From contig NZ_WQDA01000001.1 in the NCBI RefSeq assembly GCF_013032855.1, forward strand, positions 1,185,501-1,249,500: 64,000 bases of DNA, given 5' to 3'. The stretch is from Ruegeria arenilitoris (GTDB lineage: Bacteria; Pseudomonadota; Alphaproteobacteria; Rhodobacterales; Rhodobacteraceae). A program made the translations under genes and the position numbers. Below the pieces are notes generated by a model that worked only from the letters and a program-made list of their open reading frames with translations, had not been told where the DNA came from and ran no database searches. Within the stretch, counting starts at the first letter, position 1, and each line of letters opens with the position of its first letter. Below are positions 46,842 through 55,314 of this stretch, in pieces.

Positions 46842-48263
46842 TTAGGCCGCGTTCTGTTTCATCCACACCTGGTTCCGGCCTGCCTGTTTTGCCGCATAAA
46901 GCGCCTTGTCCGCGCATTTGATCAGGCTTTCGGCCGACAGTGAGCCGTCTGGAAGTGGGGAGAAGGGTGGCTCGCATACCTTCAGCCCGATGCTGACCGT
47001 CACCGGAAGCCGGGCAGGAATGTCCGGCAGGACGATCGGTACGCTGCTGACGCCGCTGCAGATATCGGCCGCCTTCCTGAGCGCCTTTTCGCGGGTCGCG
47101 TTTGGCAGTCCGAACAGGAATTCCTCTCCTCCGATGCGGGCGAGGAAGCCGTCAGGTCCGAAAGCGCGCTTCATCCGTTTTCCGGCCTCGACCAAAACCC
47201 TGTCACCGGCACTGTGGCCATAACGGTCATTGATGGATTTGAAGTGGTCCAGGTCGGCCAGCATGATCGCAAAACCCCGCTGTTTGTGCACCGAACTGTG
47301 CAGCAATTGGTCCATCGCGGTCTGTGCGAAACGACGGTTGTTCAGGCCGGTCAGCGTGTCGATCCACGATTCCTCAATCCCACGGCGCAATGAGTCGCGC
47401 ATTTGCTCGTCATGCGCCTTGCGTGCAATCAACGCCTCGACCCGAAGCGATACTTCGTCAGGGCAGAACCCTCCGAGGCAAATTGCATCGGCGCCGCGAT
47501 CCAGGGCCTCGGCGGCAAGAGTGGCGTTGTCATCGGGAATGATTCCGATCAGAGCGGTCCGCCGAGTGCCGGTGCGGGATTTGAGGTCGGCCAACATGTT
47601 CAGGCCGGATGGATCGCTGTTCAATTCGACAACAATCGCGTCAGGTATGGTGCCGGACAAGACTCCGCTGAGGTTGGGCAGGGTATGGCTGCACACCGAA
47701 TGCTGCGTTCGTCCGTTCAGGGCCTTGTGCCACAGCGTGCGAGTACGTGCGGTGTGGGCCAAGACGGCGATCTGACCATGCCGCGCGGGCGTGATCATTG
47801 CTGCGGGGGCTTCGGCAAATCCCACGGATTGAGGGTTGCCACTGTTCTTCAGATCCTGAGTTTCCGCACGGGCGCGCAGCAGGCTTCGCACACGCGCCAG
47901 CAACAGCGTATCTTTGAACGGATAGGCCAGAACGTCATCCAGCCCCTCGGACAGGTTCCGCAGCCGGGCGGTCCGATCGTTCTGAGGCGCAATCGCGACC
48001 ACAGGGACATCCTGCAGGGCCGGAACGGACAGCATCAATCTTTTGACGTCGCCCGCGTCTCCGTCGGGTAGTGTCTGGGCCGTCAGCACCAGATCCGGCC
48101 GGGTCCGCCGCAGCAACGCCCCAAGACCAGCCAGCTTCTCGCCCTGCACGACATGATACCACGCCGCCGTCAGCTGCACCTTCAGCATGATGCGATTGGT
48201 CGAGACCCCGTCGAGGACAAGGATGGTTCCCTGCACGGACATTGTTTTCACCGTAGATTGCAT
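46842..48263 (-). CDS. PleD-like diguanylate cyclase with degenerate receiver domains
   Basis: A 473-residue protein laid out as two receiver-like domains and a GGDEF domain, the PleD architecture. The cyclase motif is intact: GGEEF at residues 378-382, with DTLTGLNNRRF and LADLDHFKSINDRYGH. No RxxD inhibitory site precedes it (the place reads GPDG). The first receiver lacks key residues: the aspartate pair is LDG, the phosphoacceptor place in PDLVLTAQTLPDGD is alanine, and the conserved KP lysine reads YPF. The second is more eroded. Activation by phosphorylation is therefore doubtful. Start at 48263 or, closer to PleD, at ATG 48242. Confidence 0.88.
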   Translation of the reverse strand: MQSTVKTMSVQGTILVLDGVSTNRIMLKVQLTAAWYHVVQGEKLAGLGALLRRTRPDLVLTAQTLPDGDAGDVKRLMLSVPALQDVPVVAIAPQNDRTARLRNLSEGLDDVLAYPFKDTLLLARVRSLLRARAETQDLKNSGNPQSVGFAEAPAAMITPARHGQIAVLAHTARTRTLWHKALNGRTQHSVCSHTLPNLSGVLSGTIPDAIVVELNSDPSGLNMLADLKSRTGTRRTALIGIIPDDNATLAAEALDRGADAICLGGFCPDEVSLRVEALIARKAHDEQMRDSLRRGIEESWIDTLTGLNNRRFAQTAMDQLLHSSVHKQRGFAIMLADLDHFKSINDRYGHSAGDRVLVEAGKRMKRAFGPDGFLARIGGEEFLFGLPNATREKALRKAADICSGVSSVPIVLPDIPARLPVTVSIGLKVCEPPFSPLPDGSLSAESLIKCADKALYAAKQAGRNQVWMKQNAA

Positions 48264-48330
48264 GCCTTGCCAAAGTGTTTATGAGTCTGGTTAACAAACC
48301 CTTTCCAAATCTTCGAACCGGGGCCTGATC

Positions 48331-48615
48331 ATGCCGATCTCTGCCGAATTCGCCGAAACTCTGGCCTTGAAAGCGCTTGGGTGGCTTGTTGGGAACGATG
48401 AATTGTTGCCTGTTTTCCTTGGTTCGACCGGCGCCTCGACGGATGACCTGAGGGACCGCGCCACAGAGCCCGAGTTTCTTGCTTCGGTGCTGGAATTTCT
48501 GATGCTTGACGATTCGTGGGTGTTGGCCTTTTGTGACGCAAACGCTGTCCCCTACGATCAACCGGCCCAGGCCCGAAGCGTCCTGTCAGGCGGCGCGGAT
48601 GTTCATTGGACCTGA
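48331..48615 (+). CDS. DUF3572 family protein
   Basis: A 94-residue helical protein. EFAETLALKALGWLVGNDEL and VLEFLMLDDSWVLAFCD match the DUF3572 family, small proteins of unknown function that I know from alphaproteobacteria. It diverges from the PleD-like gene with a 67-base gap, an arrangement that recalls Caulobacter, where a similar gene is near pleD/divK. It ends 26 bases before the HAD hydrolase start. Confidence 0.82.
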   Translation: MPISAEFAETLALKALGWLVGNDELLPVFLGSTGASTDDLRDRATEPEFLASVLEFLMLDDSWVLAFCDANAVPYDQPAQARSVLSGGADVHWT

Positions 48616-48641
48616 ACGGGTCCGCGCAGGAGCAAGAATGC

Positions 48642-49334
48642 ATGTCGATTGATGCGCTGGTTTTTGACAAGGACGGAACCCTGTTTGATTTCGCCGCCAC
48701 GTGGGGGGCGTTCGGCAAGGCGGTGCTGCTGCGTCTGAGCGAGGGCGACAATGCGCGTGCGTCCGTGCTTGGAAAGAGCATTGGCTTTGACTTCGCGACA
48801 GGGACCTATTCCGAGGACAGTATCGTGATCGCTGGCACCGTCGACGAGGTCGCCGACGCCTTGTTCCCCGACCTTGACGGCTGGTCCCGCGAGGATCTGG
48901 TTCAGACCTTGAATGCGGCTTCTGCCCATGCGCCTCAGGTCGAGGCCGTTGCGCTTGCACCTTTTCTGCAATTCCTGAAAGACGCCGGCAAGAAGCTGGG
49001 TGTTGCGACCAATGACGGCGAGATGCCGGCGAAACGGCACCTGGCCTCGGTCGGAATCGAGACCTATTTCGATTTCATTGCGGGGTATGACAGTGGCCAC
49101 GGGTTCAAGCCTGGGCCCGGCCAGTTGTTGGCTTTTGCTCAACATGTTGGCGTCCCACCGGACCGGATCGCCATGGTCGGCGACAGTCTGCACGATCTGG
49201 AGGCCGGTCGCGCCGCCGGCATGACCACTATCGGTGTTCTGACTGGATTGGCAAAGGTTGAGGATCTTGCACCGATGGCTGATGTCGTTCTTCCCGATAT
49301 CAGCCACATCCCCGGCTGGCTGAACCTTCGTTAA
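48642..49334 (+). CDS. HAD-family hydrolase
   Basis: A 230-residue HAD phosphatase: motif I VFDKDGTLFDF at the N-terminus, motif II VATNDGE, a lysine region in GHGFKPGPGQ and motif IV MVGDSLHDLEAG. The cap domain is helical, as in phosphoglycolate phosphatase-like enzymes. ATG 48642 is preceded by AGGAG at suitable distance; the frame can be extended upstream to a TTG at 48606 but without a ribosome site. It resembles but is clearly distinct from the gph at 10847. Confidence 0.85.
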   Translation: MSIDALVFDKDGTLFDFAATWGAFGKAVLLRLSEGDNARASVLGKSIGFDFATGTYSEDSIVIAGTVDEVADALFPDLDGWSREDLVQTLNAASAHAPQVEAVALAPFLQFLKDAGKKLGVATNDGEMPAKRHLASVGIETYFDFIAGYDSGHGFKPGPGQLLAFAQHVGVPPDRIAMVGDSLHDLEAGRAAGMTTIGVLTGLAKVEDLAPMADVVLPDISHIPGWLNLR

Positions 49335-49453
49335 AGCGCCTTGCCTGAAAATCGGCGGTTCATGAGTTGAAACCGACCTTGGCTGTCGCAGACAGAGCGG
49401 CCAGAGACCGGACTTCGGGTCTTGTTTGAGAGTAACAATCGCCGGAGGAACAG

Positions 49454-51013
49454 ATGGCCGACACGAATACTCGCAAGCGCAGGGGTGGTGGACGCGCAGG
49501 CGCTGCAGCGCGCCGCGGTGCGGCAGTCATCGACCAGATGCCATGGAACCCGCCGATCAACATCGACCGGCCAACCGAACCGTTGGGCCCCGAGGGCGTC
49601 GAAGCCATCCATGACGGCGCCATGCGTATTCTCGAGGAAATCGGCATCGAGTTCTACAATCAGGAAGCCTTGGAGATCCTGCGTGAAGCTGGATGCATCG
49701 TCAACGGCGACAACGTGCGCATGGGTCGTGACTTCGTTATGGAAATGGTCGCCAAGGCGCCGTCGACCTTTACCATCACGCCGCGCAACCCGAACCACAC
49801 GATCGAGATCGGCGGCAAGACGATGTTGTTCGGAAATGTCTCGTCACCGCCGAACTACTGGGACATGGAGATCGGCAAGAAGGTTCCCGGCAACCGCGAA
49901 ATGTGCCAGAACCTGTTGAAGTTGACGCAGTATTTCAACTGCATCCACTTTGCCGGAGGCTACCCGGTCGAGCCGGTTGACCTGCACGCCAGCGTCCGGC
50001 ACCTGGATGTCCTTTATGACAAGCTGACGCTGACGGACAAGGCGATGCATGCCTATTCGTTGGGCAAAGAGCGCGTAGAGGATGTCATGGAAATGGTGCG
50101 CATCGCAGGCGGTCTCAGCCACGAGGAATTCGAGGCGTCACCGCGCATGTACACCAACATTAACTCGACCTCGCCTCTGAAACACGACCACCCGATGATC
50201 GACGGGTGCCTGCGGCTGGCCCGGCGGGGGCAGGCCATTGTCGTCACGCCGTTCACTTTGGCGGGGGCGATGGCCCCGGTAACCATGGCCGGTGCCGTTG
50301 CGCAGTCGCTGGCCGAGGCGCTGTGTGCGATTGCCTTGTTCCAGTACGTCCGGCCCGGCATCCCATGTGTCATCGGGACGTTCACCTCGAATGTCGACAT
50401 GAAGTCCGGTGCGCCCGCGTTTGGCACGCCTGAATACATCCGGTCGACCCAGATGACCGGCCAGATGGCGCGGTTCTATGGGCTGCCCTTGCGCTCGTCC
50501 GGTGTCTGCGCGGCCAATGTGCCGGACGGCCAAGCTGTCTGGGAGACGTCGAATTCACTCTGGGCGGCGGTGCAGTCGGGGACCAACATGGTCTATCACG
50601 CGGCCGGATGGCTGGAGGGCGGCCTGATCGCGAGCCCGGAGAAGTTCATCATGGACTGCGAGATATTGCAGCAAATCCAAAGATATATGCAGCCCGAGAT
50701 CTGCGCCACAGGCCCGGACGAAATCGCACTGGAAGCCATCCGCGCGGTCGGGAACGATGGGCACTTCTTTGGCATCCAACACACGCAGGATCGCTATACC
50801 ACCGCGTTCTATCAACCCTTCCTGAGCGATTGGAAAAACTACGAGGGCTGGGAAGTCGCGGGCGGGATCTGGACAGCCGAACGGGCGCATCTGATGTTCA
50901 AGGAGATCATCAACAGCTTTGAGGCTCCGCCCATGGATGAGGCGATCCGAGAGGAACTGGCTGACTTCGTCGCACGTCGCAAAGCCGAAGGGGGCGCGCC
51001 GACCGATTTCTGA
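49454..51013 (+). CDS. Trimethylamine methyltransferase (MttB) superfamily protein, non-pyrrolysine type
   Basis: A 519-residue protein of the MttB superfamily, corrinoid-dependent methyltransferases acting on quaternary amines. Typical text includes GVEAIHDGAMRILEEIGIEF, FGNVSSPPNYWDMEIGK, NINSTSPLKHDHPMIDG and GGLIASPEKFIMDCEI. There is no in-frame amber codon, so it belongs to the non-pyrrolysine branch whose few studied members demethylate glycine betaine, proline betaine or carnitine. The first 25 residues are basic (KRRGGGRAGAAARRG). No corrinoid protein or methyltransferase partner gene is adjacent. The substrate is unknown; betaine-like compounds are a family-based guess. Confidence 0.88.
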   Translation: MADTNTRKRRGGGRAGAAARRGAAVIDQMPWNPPINIDRPTEPLGPEGVEAIHDGAMRILEEIGIEFYNQEALEILREAGCIVNGDNVRMGRDFVMEMVAKAPSTFTITPRNPNHTIEIGGKTMLFGNVSSPPNYWDMEIGKKVPGNREMCQNLLKLTQYFNCIHFAGGYPVEPVDLHASVRHLDVLYDKLTLTDKAMHAYSLGKERVEDVMEMVRIAGGLSHEEFEASPRMYTNINSTSPLKHDHPMIDGCLRLARRGQAIVVTPFTLAGAMAPVTMAGAVAQSLAEALCAIALFQYVRPGIPCVIGTFTSNVDMKSGAPAFGTPEYIRSTQMTGQMARFYGLPLRSSGVCAANVPDGQAVWETSNSLWAAVQSGTNMVYHAAGWLEGGLIASPEKFIMDCEILQQIQRYMQPEICATGPDEIALEAIRAVGNDGHFFGIQHTQDRYTTAFYQPFLSDWKNYEGWEVAGGIWTAERAHLMFKEIINSFEAPPMDEAIREELADFVARRKAEGGAPTDF

Positions 51014-51157
51014 TAGCGCATCATCGGGCAGGCAGCTGGAACGGCAGGATATCTCATCCTGAGATTTCCGTGAATTTTCCGCATCTTGAACTGCCGCATT
51101 TGGCCTTTGTTAAGATCTTTGAGGTGGGATCGGCATGAAACCTTTTTGAGGGCATTC

Positions 51158-51742
51158 ATGCACGGATTGATCAACAGGGCAGTTCAATCGTTTGTATGCG
51201 CGACCTATGGGCGTGAGCGCTGGCTTCGGGCGACCGAGGCCGCTGAACTTGGGTTCGCCGAGTTCGAAGCGATGCTCGTCTACGACCGGGAAAAGTCATA
51301 TCGCCTGCTGGACGTGGTCTGCGATCAATTGAACCGTTCGCGGGACGAGTTTCTGGAAGATCTCGGAACCTATCTGGTCTCACACCCCAACATGGAAGGA
51401 TTGCGGCGCCTTCTGCGCTTTGGCGGCGTTACCTATGTCGAGTTTCTGCAGTCTTTGGATGATCTGGCCGACCGGGTCAAACTGGCGGTCTCTGACCTTG
51501 AATTGCCTGCCCTGGAACTGCTGGAGCGTTCGCCCACAGAATTCGAACTGCGCTGCCATCCCGGGCTGGATGGGTATGCCAATGTCATGATCGGGATCTT
51601 GCGAGCAATGGCGGACGACTATGGCGCGCTCGTGATTCTGAGGCATGCCGGGCAGAGGGGCGGGGTGGACGTCATCTCGATGGTTCTGGTCGAAAGCGCC
51701 TTTGCCGAGGGTCGTCACTTTGATCTGGGGGCGCGGAACTGA
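51158..51742 (+). CDS. H-NOX-like protein lacking the proximal heme histidine
   Basis: A 194-residue protein with the H-NOX fold pattern: MHGLINRAVQSFVCATYG at the start, VCDQLNRSRDEFLEDLGTYL, LRRLLRFGGVTYVEFLQSLD and a C-terminal RAMADDYGALVIL. Aligned by eye with soluble guanylate cyclase (FLQNLDALH), the proximal heme histidine is alanine here (A104 in LDDLADRVK). The YxSxR phosphate/propionate motif is also missing (region FELRCHPGL). Ordinary heme binding is therefore unlikely. It overlaps by one base a gene with an HNOBA-GGDEF protein, the partner expected for H-NOX signalling. ATG 51158 was chosen because the family starts MHG or MKG. Confidence 0.82.
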   Translation: MHGLINRAVQSFVCATYGRERWLRATEAAELGFAEFEAMLVYDREKSYRLLDVVCDQLNRSRDEFLEDLGTYLVSHPNMEGLRRLLRFGGVTYVEFLQSLDDLADRVKLAVSDLELPALELLERSPTEFELRCHPGLDGYANVMIGILRAMADDYGALVILRHAGQRGGVDVISMVLVESAFAEGRHFDLGARN

Positions 51743-52734
51743 TGATGGATCTGGATCAACTGGGCAGGATGTTGGAGACGTTGTGCCCGATGTTCACCTT
51801 GGTGGATCAGGATGGGCGTATCCTTCAGGTCGGGCCGACACTGCAAAAACTGCGCCCCGACCAGCCGTTGGTTGGCAGCGAATTTCTGGAAATATTTGAA
51901 CTGGTAAGGCCCAGAACCGTGACGACTCTGCCGGCGTTGATGGCGACGGCAGGTACCAAGCTTCATCTCAAGCTTCACGATGAACCGCGCACAGCATTGA
52001 AGGGTTTGGTGGCGCCGCTGCCTGACGATGCAGGCGCGGTTATCAACCTGTCCTTCGGGATCTCGATCCTGGACGCTGTACGGGATTATGCCCTGACAAG
52101 TGCGGATTTCTCGGGAACCGACCTTGCGATTGAGTTGCTCTACCTGGTCGAAGCCAAGTCTGCGGCGATGGAGGCTTCGAGGTCGTTGAACCTGCGGCTT
52201 CAGGGGGCAATGCTTGCGGCCGAGGAACAGGCCTATACGGATACTCTGACCGGCCTCAAGAACCGGCGCGCGATGGACCACATTCTCGAGCATTTGGTTT
52301 CAACGAAATCCACTTTTGCGTTGATGCATCTGGACCTGGATTTCTTCAAAGCCGTGAACGACGAATTGGGGCATGCCGCGGGCGACTATGTGCTGTCCCA
52401 GGCCGCCCGGATCATGCTGGAAGAAACCCGCAGCGACGACACGGTCGCCCGGATCGGCGGCGATGAATTTGTTCTGATATTCAAAAGCCTGTCGAGCAGG
52501 GCTCAGCTTGAACGGATCGCCAATCGCCTGATTGGCCGCCTTCAGAAACCGATGGTTTTCGAGGGCGAGACCTGCGCGATTTCGGCGAGCATCGGGACCG
52601 CACTTACGTCACAGTTTCTGTCCCCGAAACCGGCTGAGATTCTGCACGCGGCGGATTTGGCCCTTTACGAGGCCAAGCGAAACGGTCGGTCGTGCCATCG
52701 CTTCTATTCCGAAGAGGCGCGGGCACCGGAGTAG
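51742..52734 (+). CDS. HNOBA-GGDEF diguanylate cyclase
   Basis: A 330-residue protein. Residues about 10-60 match the heme-NO-binding-associated (HNOBA, PAS-like) domain: FTLVDQDGRILQVGPTLQKL and EFLEIFELVRP. A helical linker (about 130-165) leads to a GGDEF domain with DTLTGLKNRRAMD, HLDLDFFKAVNDELGHAAGD and the active GGDEF at 239-243; RSDD (230-233) is an intact RxxD inhibitory site. It should make c-di-GMP under feedback control. The start overlaps the H-NOX-like stop (TGATG). An alternative ATG is at 51745. Confidence 0.92.
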   Translation: MMDLDQLGRMLETLCPMFTLVDQDGRILQVGPTLQKLRPDQPLVGSEFLEIFELVRPRTVTTLPALMATAGTKLHLKLHDEPRTALKGLVAPLPDDAGAVINLSFGISILDAVRDYALTSADFSGTDLAIELLYLVEAKSAAMEASRSLNLRLQGAMLAAEEQAYTDTLTGLKNRRAMDHILEHLVSTKSTFALMHLDLDFFKAVNDELGHAAGDYVLSQAARIMLEETRSDDTVARIGGDEFVLIFKSLSSRAQLERIANRLIGRLQKPMVFEGETCAISASIGTALTSQFLSPKPAEILHAADLALYEAKRNGRSCHRFYSEEARAPE

Positions 52735-52763
52735 ACCGGTGCGTCGGTAGGCTGGTTGCTTGA

Positions 52764-53459
52764 CTACTCAGCGAAAGCCCCGTCCAATGTCCGCGCGATG
52801 TGCGACTGGATTTCATCCAACTCGCCGACCACAGGCAGCACCGGGCCACGAAATGCGGCCTTGCCCAGCTCGGCGGGAATATCATCCAACACGTGGCCCC
52901 CGGTGCAGGCAAAGAACGGCAGGCAGATCGCATGATCCCCGGTCATTTGGGCGGCGTCACTGATCGATGGGGGTTCTTCGACAAATCCACAGCGGATTGA
53001 TTTCAGTGATATCAACCCGGCCAAACGGTCAGCGAATTCGTGGGTGACGGCTGCCGGGTTGCGGCTGCGGCCTGAGCCGTGTGCGGCAATAAGCAGATCC
53101 GTGGACGTGGTGCTCCAACCTAGCTCGTCGATCAAGGGTTGCAGGGCGCGCGCCACCAGGTTGGGTAGCTGCGGGTCAACGCCCAACGGGTCGAGTTGCC
53201 GAACTGCGCGCCCTTCAAGGCGCTTGGGAAGCGCAGAAGTCACGAACCATCCTTTCGCCATGAACAATGGATAAATCGCGCTGCCGTCCGGAATGTCATC
53301 AAGGACCTTTTCCAACGCGCCTGGCGCGGCGAGGGTCGCCGATCTGACTGTGACTCTATCCGTAAGTTGATCGATCCGAGCGGCCAGTATGGCCAGAGAT
53401 GCCTCGGCCGGACCTGGGTCGGAGGGTTGGCCATGCGCTACGATGACGGCAGTCGGCAT
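52764..53459 (-). CDS. CbiX/sirohydrochlorin chelatase-like protein
   Basis: A 231-residue protein made of two chelatase-like halves, each opening with the family histidine: VIVAHGQPSDPG and LIAAHGSGRSRNP. CbiX-type enzymes insert cobalt, iron or nickel into sirohydrochlorin, but this long form in Rhodobacteraceae stands outside any cobalamin or siroheme cluster here, so its metal and substrate are open. It follows the AEC transporter gene by 63 bases on the minus strand and converges with the diguanylate cyclase. Confidence 0.8.
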   Translation of the reverse strand: MPTAVIVAHGQPSDPGPAEASLAILAARIDQLTDRVTVRSATLAAPGALEKVLDDIPDGSAIYPLFMAKGWFVTSALPKRLEGRAVRQLDPLGVDPQLPNLVARALQPLIDELGWSTTSTDLLIAAHGSGRSRNPAAVTHEFADRLAGLISLKSIRCGFVEEPPSISDAAQMTGDHAICLPFFACTGGHVLDDIPAELGKAAFRGPVLPVVGELDEIQSHIARTLDGAFAE

Positions 53460-53522
53460 GCTGGGGCTTCCTTGTTCTGTTTCGGGATAGGTGTGGCGCC
53501 CTCCCGCAAAGTCAATTCGTCT

Positions 53523-54455
53523 TTATCCGAGCAACGTCAACCACATCCATACCGTAAGAATGGACACGCCTGTGCCAATCAAGACCGAAGAGGCGGCAAC
53601 TCGTTTGGCCCGGCCATACATGTTGGCGAAGATGTAGGCGTTGAAACCGGGCGCCATCGCCGCGTTCAGAACGCCCGAGCGGAAAAGATCTTGCGGCAGG
53701 GCGGTCGCTGTACCGAACAACCAGACCAGGCTTGGATGCAGAACAAGTGAAACGCAGCAAACATAGCCGATTGTCCGCAGGTCGCCTTCGGGCTTGTATT
53801 TGACCAGAACTCCACCCAGGGCGAACAGGGCGCCGGGCAATGCGGCGCGGGTCACCAGGCTCAGGGCCTCGTCTGCCACAGCCGGAATGCCGACGCCCGT
53901 GAGATTGACGATGAAGCCCAGAGCGATACCCAAGATCAGTGCGTTCTTGAACATTGCCGAAAGCACCGATCGGGCCATGCGCATACCGCCATTGCCTCGG
54001 TTGCGGATGACCTCCATCACGGTAATGCCGACGCAGTAGCAGAACGGCGAGTGGAACGCGATGATCGCATAGTTTCCGGTCAGGTTGTCGGGCCCATAGG
54101 CGCGTTCGGTGATCGGCAGGCCCAGCAGGACCGAGTTCGAGAACAGGCAGCAGAACCCGATTGCGACGCAGTCTTCCCATTCGCGCTTGAATATCAGGCG
54201 AGCGCCGAAAACCCCCGCAAGAAAACACAGAGCTGCGGCGGTATAGAAACTGCCCAGAAGGCGCGGGTCAAAGCTGGCGCTCAGGTCCAGATGGGCGATG
54301 GCCAGAAACAGCAGGCAGGGGATTGCGAACCCCTGCGTGAACTTCATCAACCCGTCAATATGAACTTCTTTGAAGTAGCCCGTCAGCGTCGCGACATAGC
54401 CGGCCCCAATCACAAGAAAGACCGGAAGGATGACGTCGATCAGGCTTTGCAACAT
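53523..54455 (-). CDS. AEC family transporter (auxin efflux carrier type)
   Basis: A 310-residue membrane protein with ten hydrophobic segments in two halves of five, as in the AEC/bile-acid-symporter fold (VILPVFLVIGAGYVATLTGY, FTQGFAIPCLLFLAIAHLDL; crossover FNAYIFANMYGRAKR in the second half). Bacterial members export malonate, malate or other small acids. Nothing nearby identifies the substrate. It begins 61 bases after the MBL-fold gene ends. Confidence 0.87.
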   Translation of the reverse strand: MLQSLIDVILPVFLVIGAGYVATLTGYFKEVHIDGLMKFTQGFAIPCLLFLAIAHLDLSASFDPRLLGSFYTAAALCFLAGVFGARLIFKREWEDCVAIGFCCLFSNSVLLGLPITERAYGPDNLTGNYAIIAFHSPFCYCVGITVMEVIRNRGNGGMRMARSVLSAMFKNALILGIALGFIVNLTGVGIPAVADEALSLVTRAALPGALFALGGVLVKYKPEGDLRTIGYVCCVSLVLHPSLVWLFGTATALPQDLFRSGVLNAAMAPGFNAYIFANMYGRAKRVAASSVLIGTGVSILTVWMWLTLLG

Positions 54456-54516
54456 GTCACGACCTCAATCCAGGCTGTTCGCTCAGAGCTGGGGGAAGCG
54501 CGTGCAATCCGATGTC

Positions 54517-55314
54517 CTACAATGGCTGCCGGATCACCATGCCGTCATAGGCAGGCTCGACATGGTCCGGGGTCTCGGCATCGACGGCTGCATAGTCCAG
54601 ATCGATGTGCATATTGGTCAGGACCGCCCGAGCCGGCTTTAGCTGTTCGATCCAGCCAAGGGTCTTTTCCAGGTGGGCATGGGTCGGATGTGGGTTCCGG
54701 CGCAGCGCGTCGATCACGAGGCAGTCCAATCCCTGAAGCTCGGGCCAGGCATCATCGTAGATTTCCGCAACATCAGGCAGATAGGCCAGGTTGTTCATAC
54801 GAAAACCAAGCGCATCGATCGATCCGTGGTTCACCTTGAACGGGCGAAACGGGATTGATCCTCCCGGGCCGTCTATCTCGAACGGGCCGTCAATTGTCTT
54901 CAGGTCGAGTATCGGTGGATAGGGCGAGCCTTCGGGTTGAATGAAGGCGTAGCCGAACCGCCCCAGCAATGCGTTTTGCGTGTCGCCATCCGCCCAAACG
55001 GGCACCCGCGTGCGCATGTTGAAAACGATCATGCGCAGGTCGTCGATGCCGTGGACATGGTCGGCATGTGAGTGTGTGTAGACAACGGCGTCGAGGCGTC
55101 CGGTTCCGGTGTCCAGCAGTTGGCTGCGCATGTCCGGGGTCGTGTCGATCAGAACCGAGGTCGTGCCGTCCGGCCCGTCCCGTTCAACCAGCATCGAGCA
55201 TCGGCGGCGGATATTGCGCGGATTTTGCGGGTCACAGTCTCCCCAATGCCCACCCAACCGGGGGACACCGCCAGAGGAGCCACAGCCCAGGATCGTGAAC
55301 CGCAGCATGCTCAT
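54517..55314 (-). CDS. PhnP-like MBL-fold metallohydrolase
   Basis: A 265-residue metallo-beta-lactamase-fold enzyme with FTILGCGSSGGVPRLGGHWG at the N-terminus and the metal motif YTHSHADHVHGIDDLR. The GCGSSxGVPxxG and CDPxNPRNxRRR pattern (CDPQNPRNIRRRCSM) is that of the PhnP-like phosphodiesterase branch. There is no phn operon, so a cyclic-phosphate housekeeping role is likely. It overlaps tatD by four bases (ATGA) and belongs to the tatD-holB-tmk run. Confidence 0.88.
   Translation of the reverse strand: MSMLRFTILGCGSSGGVPRLGGHWGDCDPQNPRNIRRRCSMLVERDGPDGTTSVLIDTTPDMRSQLLDTGTGRLDAVVYTHSHADHVHGIDDLRMIVFNMRTRVPVWADGDTQNALLGRFGYAFIQPEGSPYPPILDLKTIDGPFEIDGPGGSIPFRPFKVNHGSIDALGFRMNNLAYLPDVAEIYDDAWPELQGLDCLVIDALRRNPHPTHAHLEKTLGWIEQLKPARAVLTNMHIDLDYAAVDAETPDHVEPAYDGMVIRQPL

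Noticed and set aside
49454-51013. Pyrrolysine-encoding amber codon in the MttB-like gene
   Set aside because: The frame has no internal TAG; the gene reads through 519 codons without a stop.
51045-51065. Overlapping small inverted repeats after the MttB-like gene (CAGGAT/ATCCTG and ATCTCA/TGAGAT)
   Set aside because: Stems are only six pairs and no T-run follows, so neither a terminator nor a switch can be supported.
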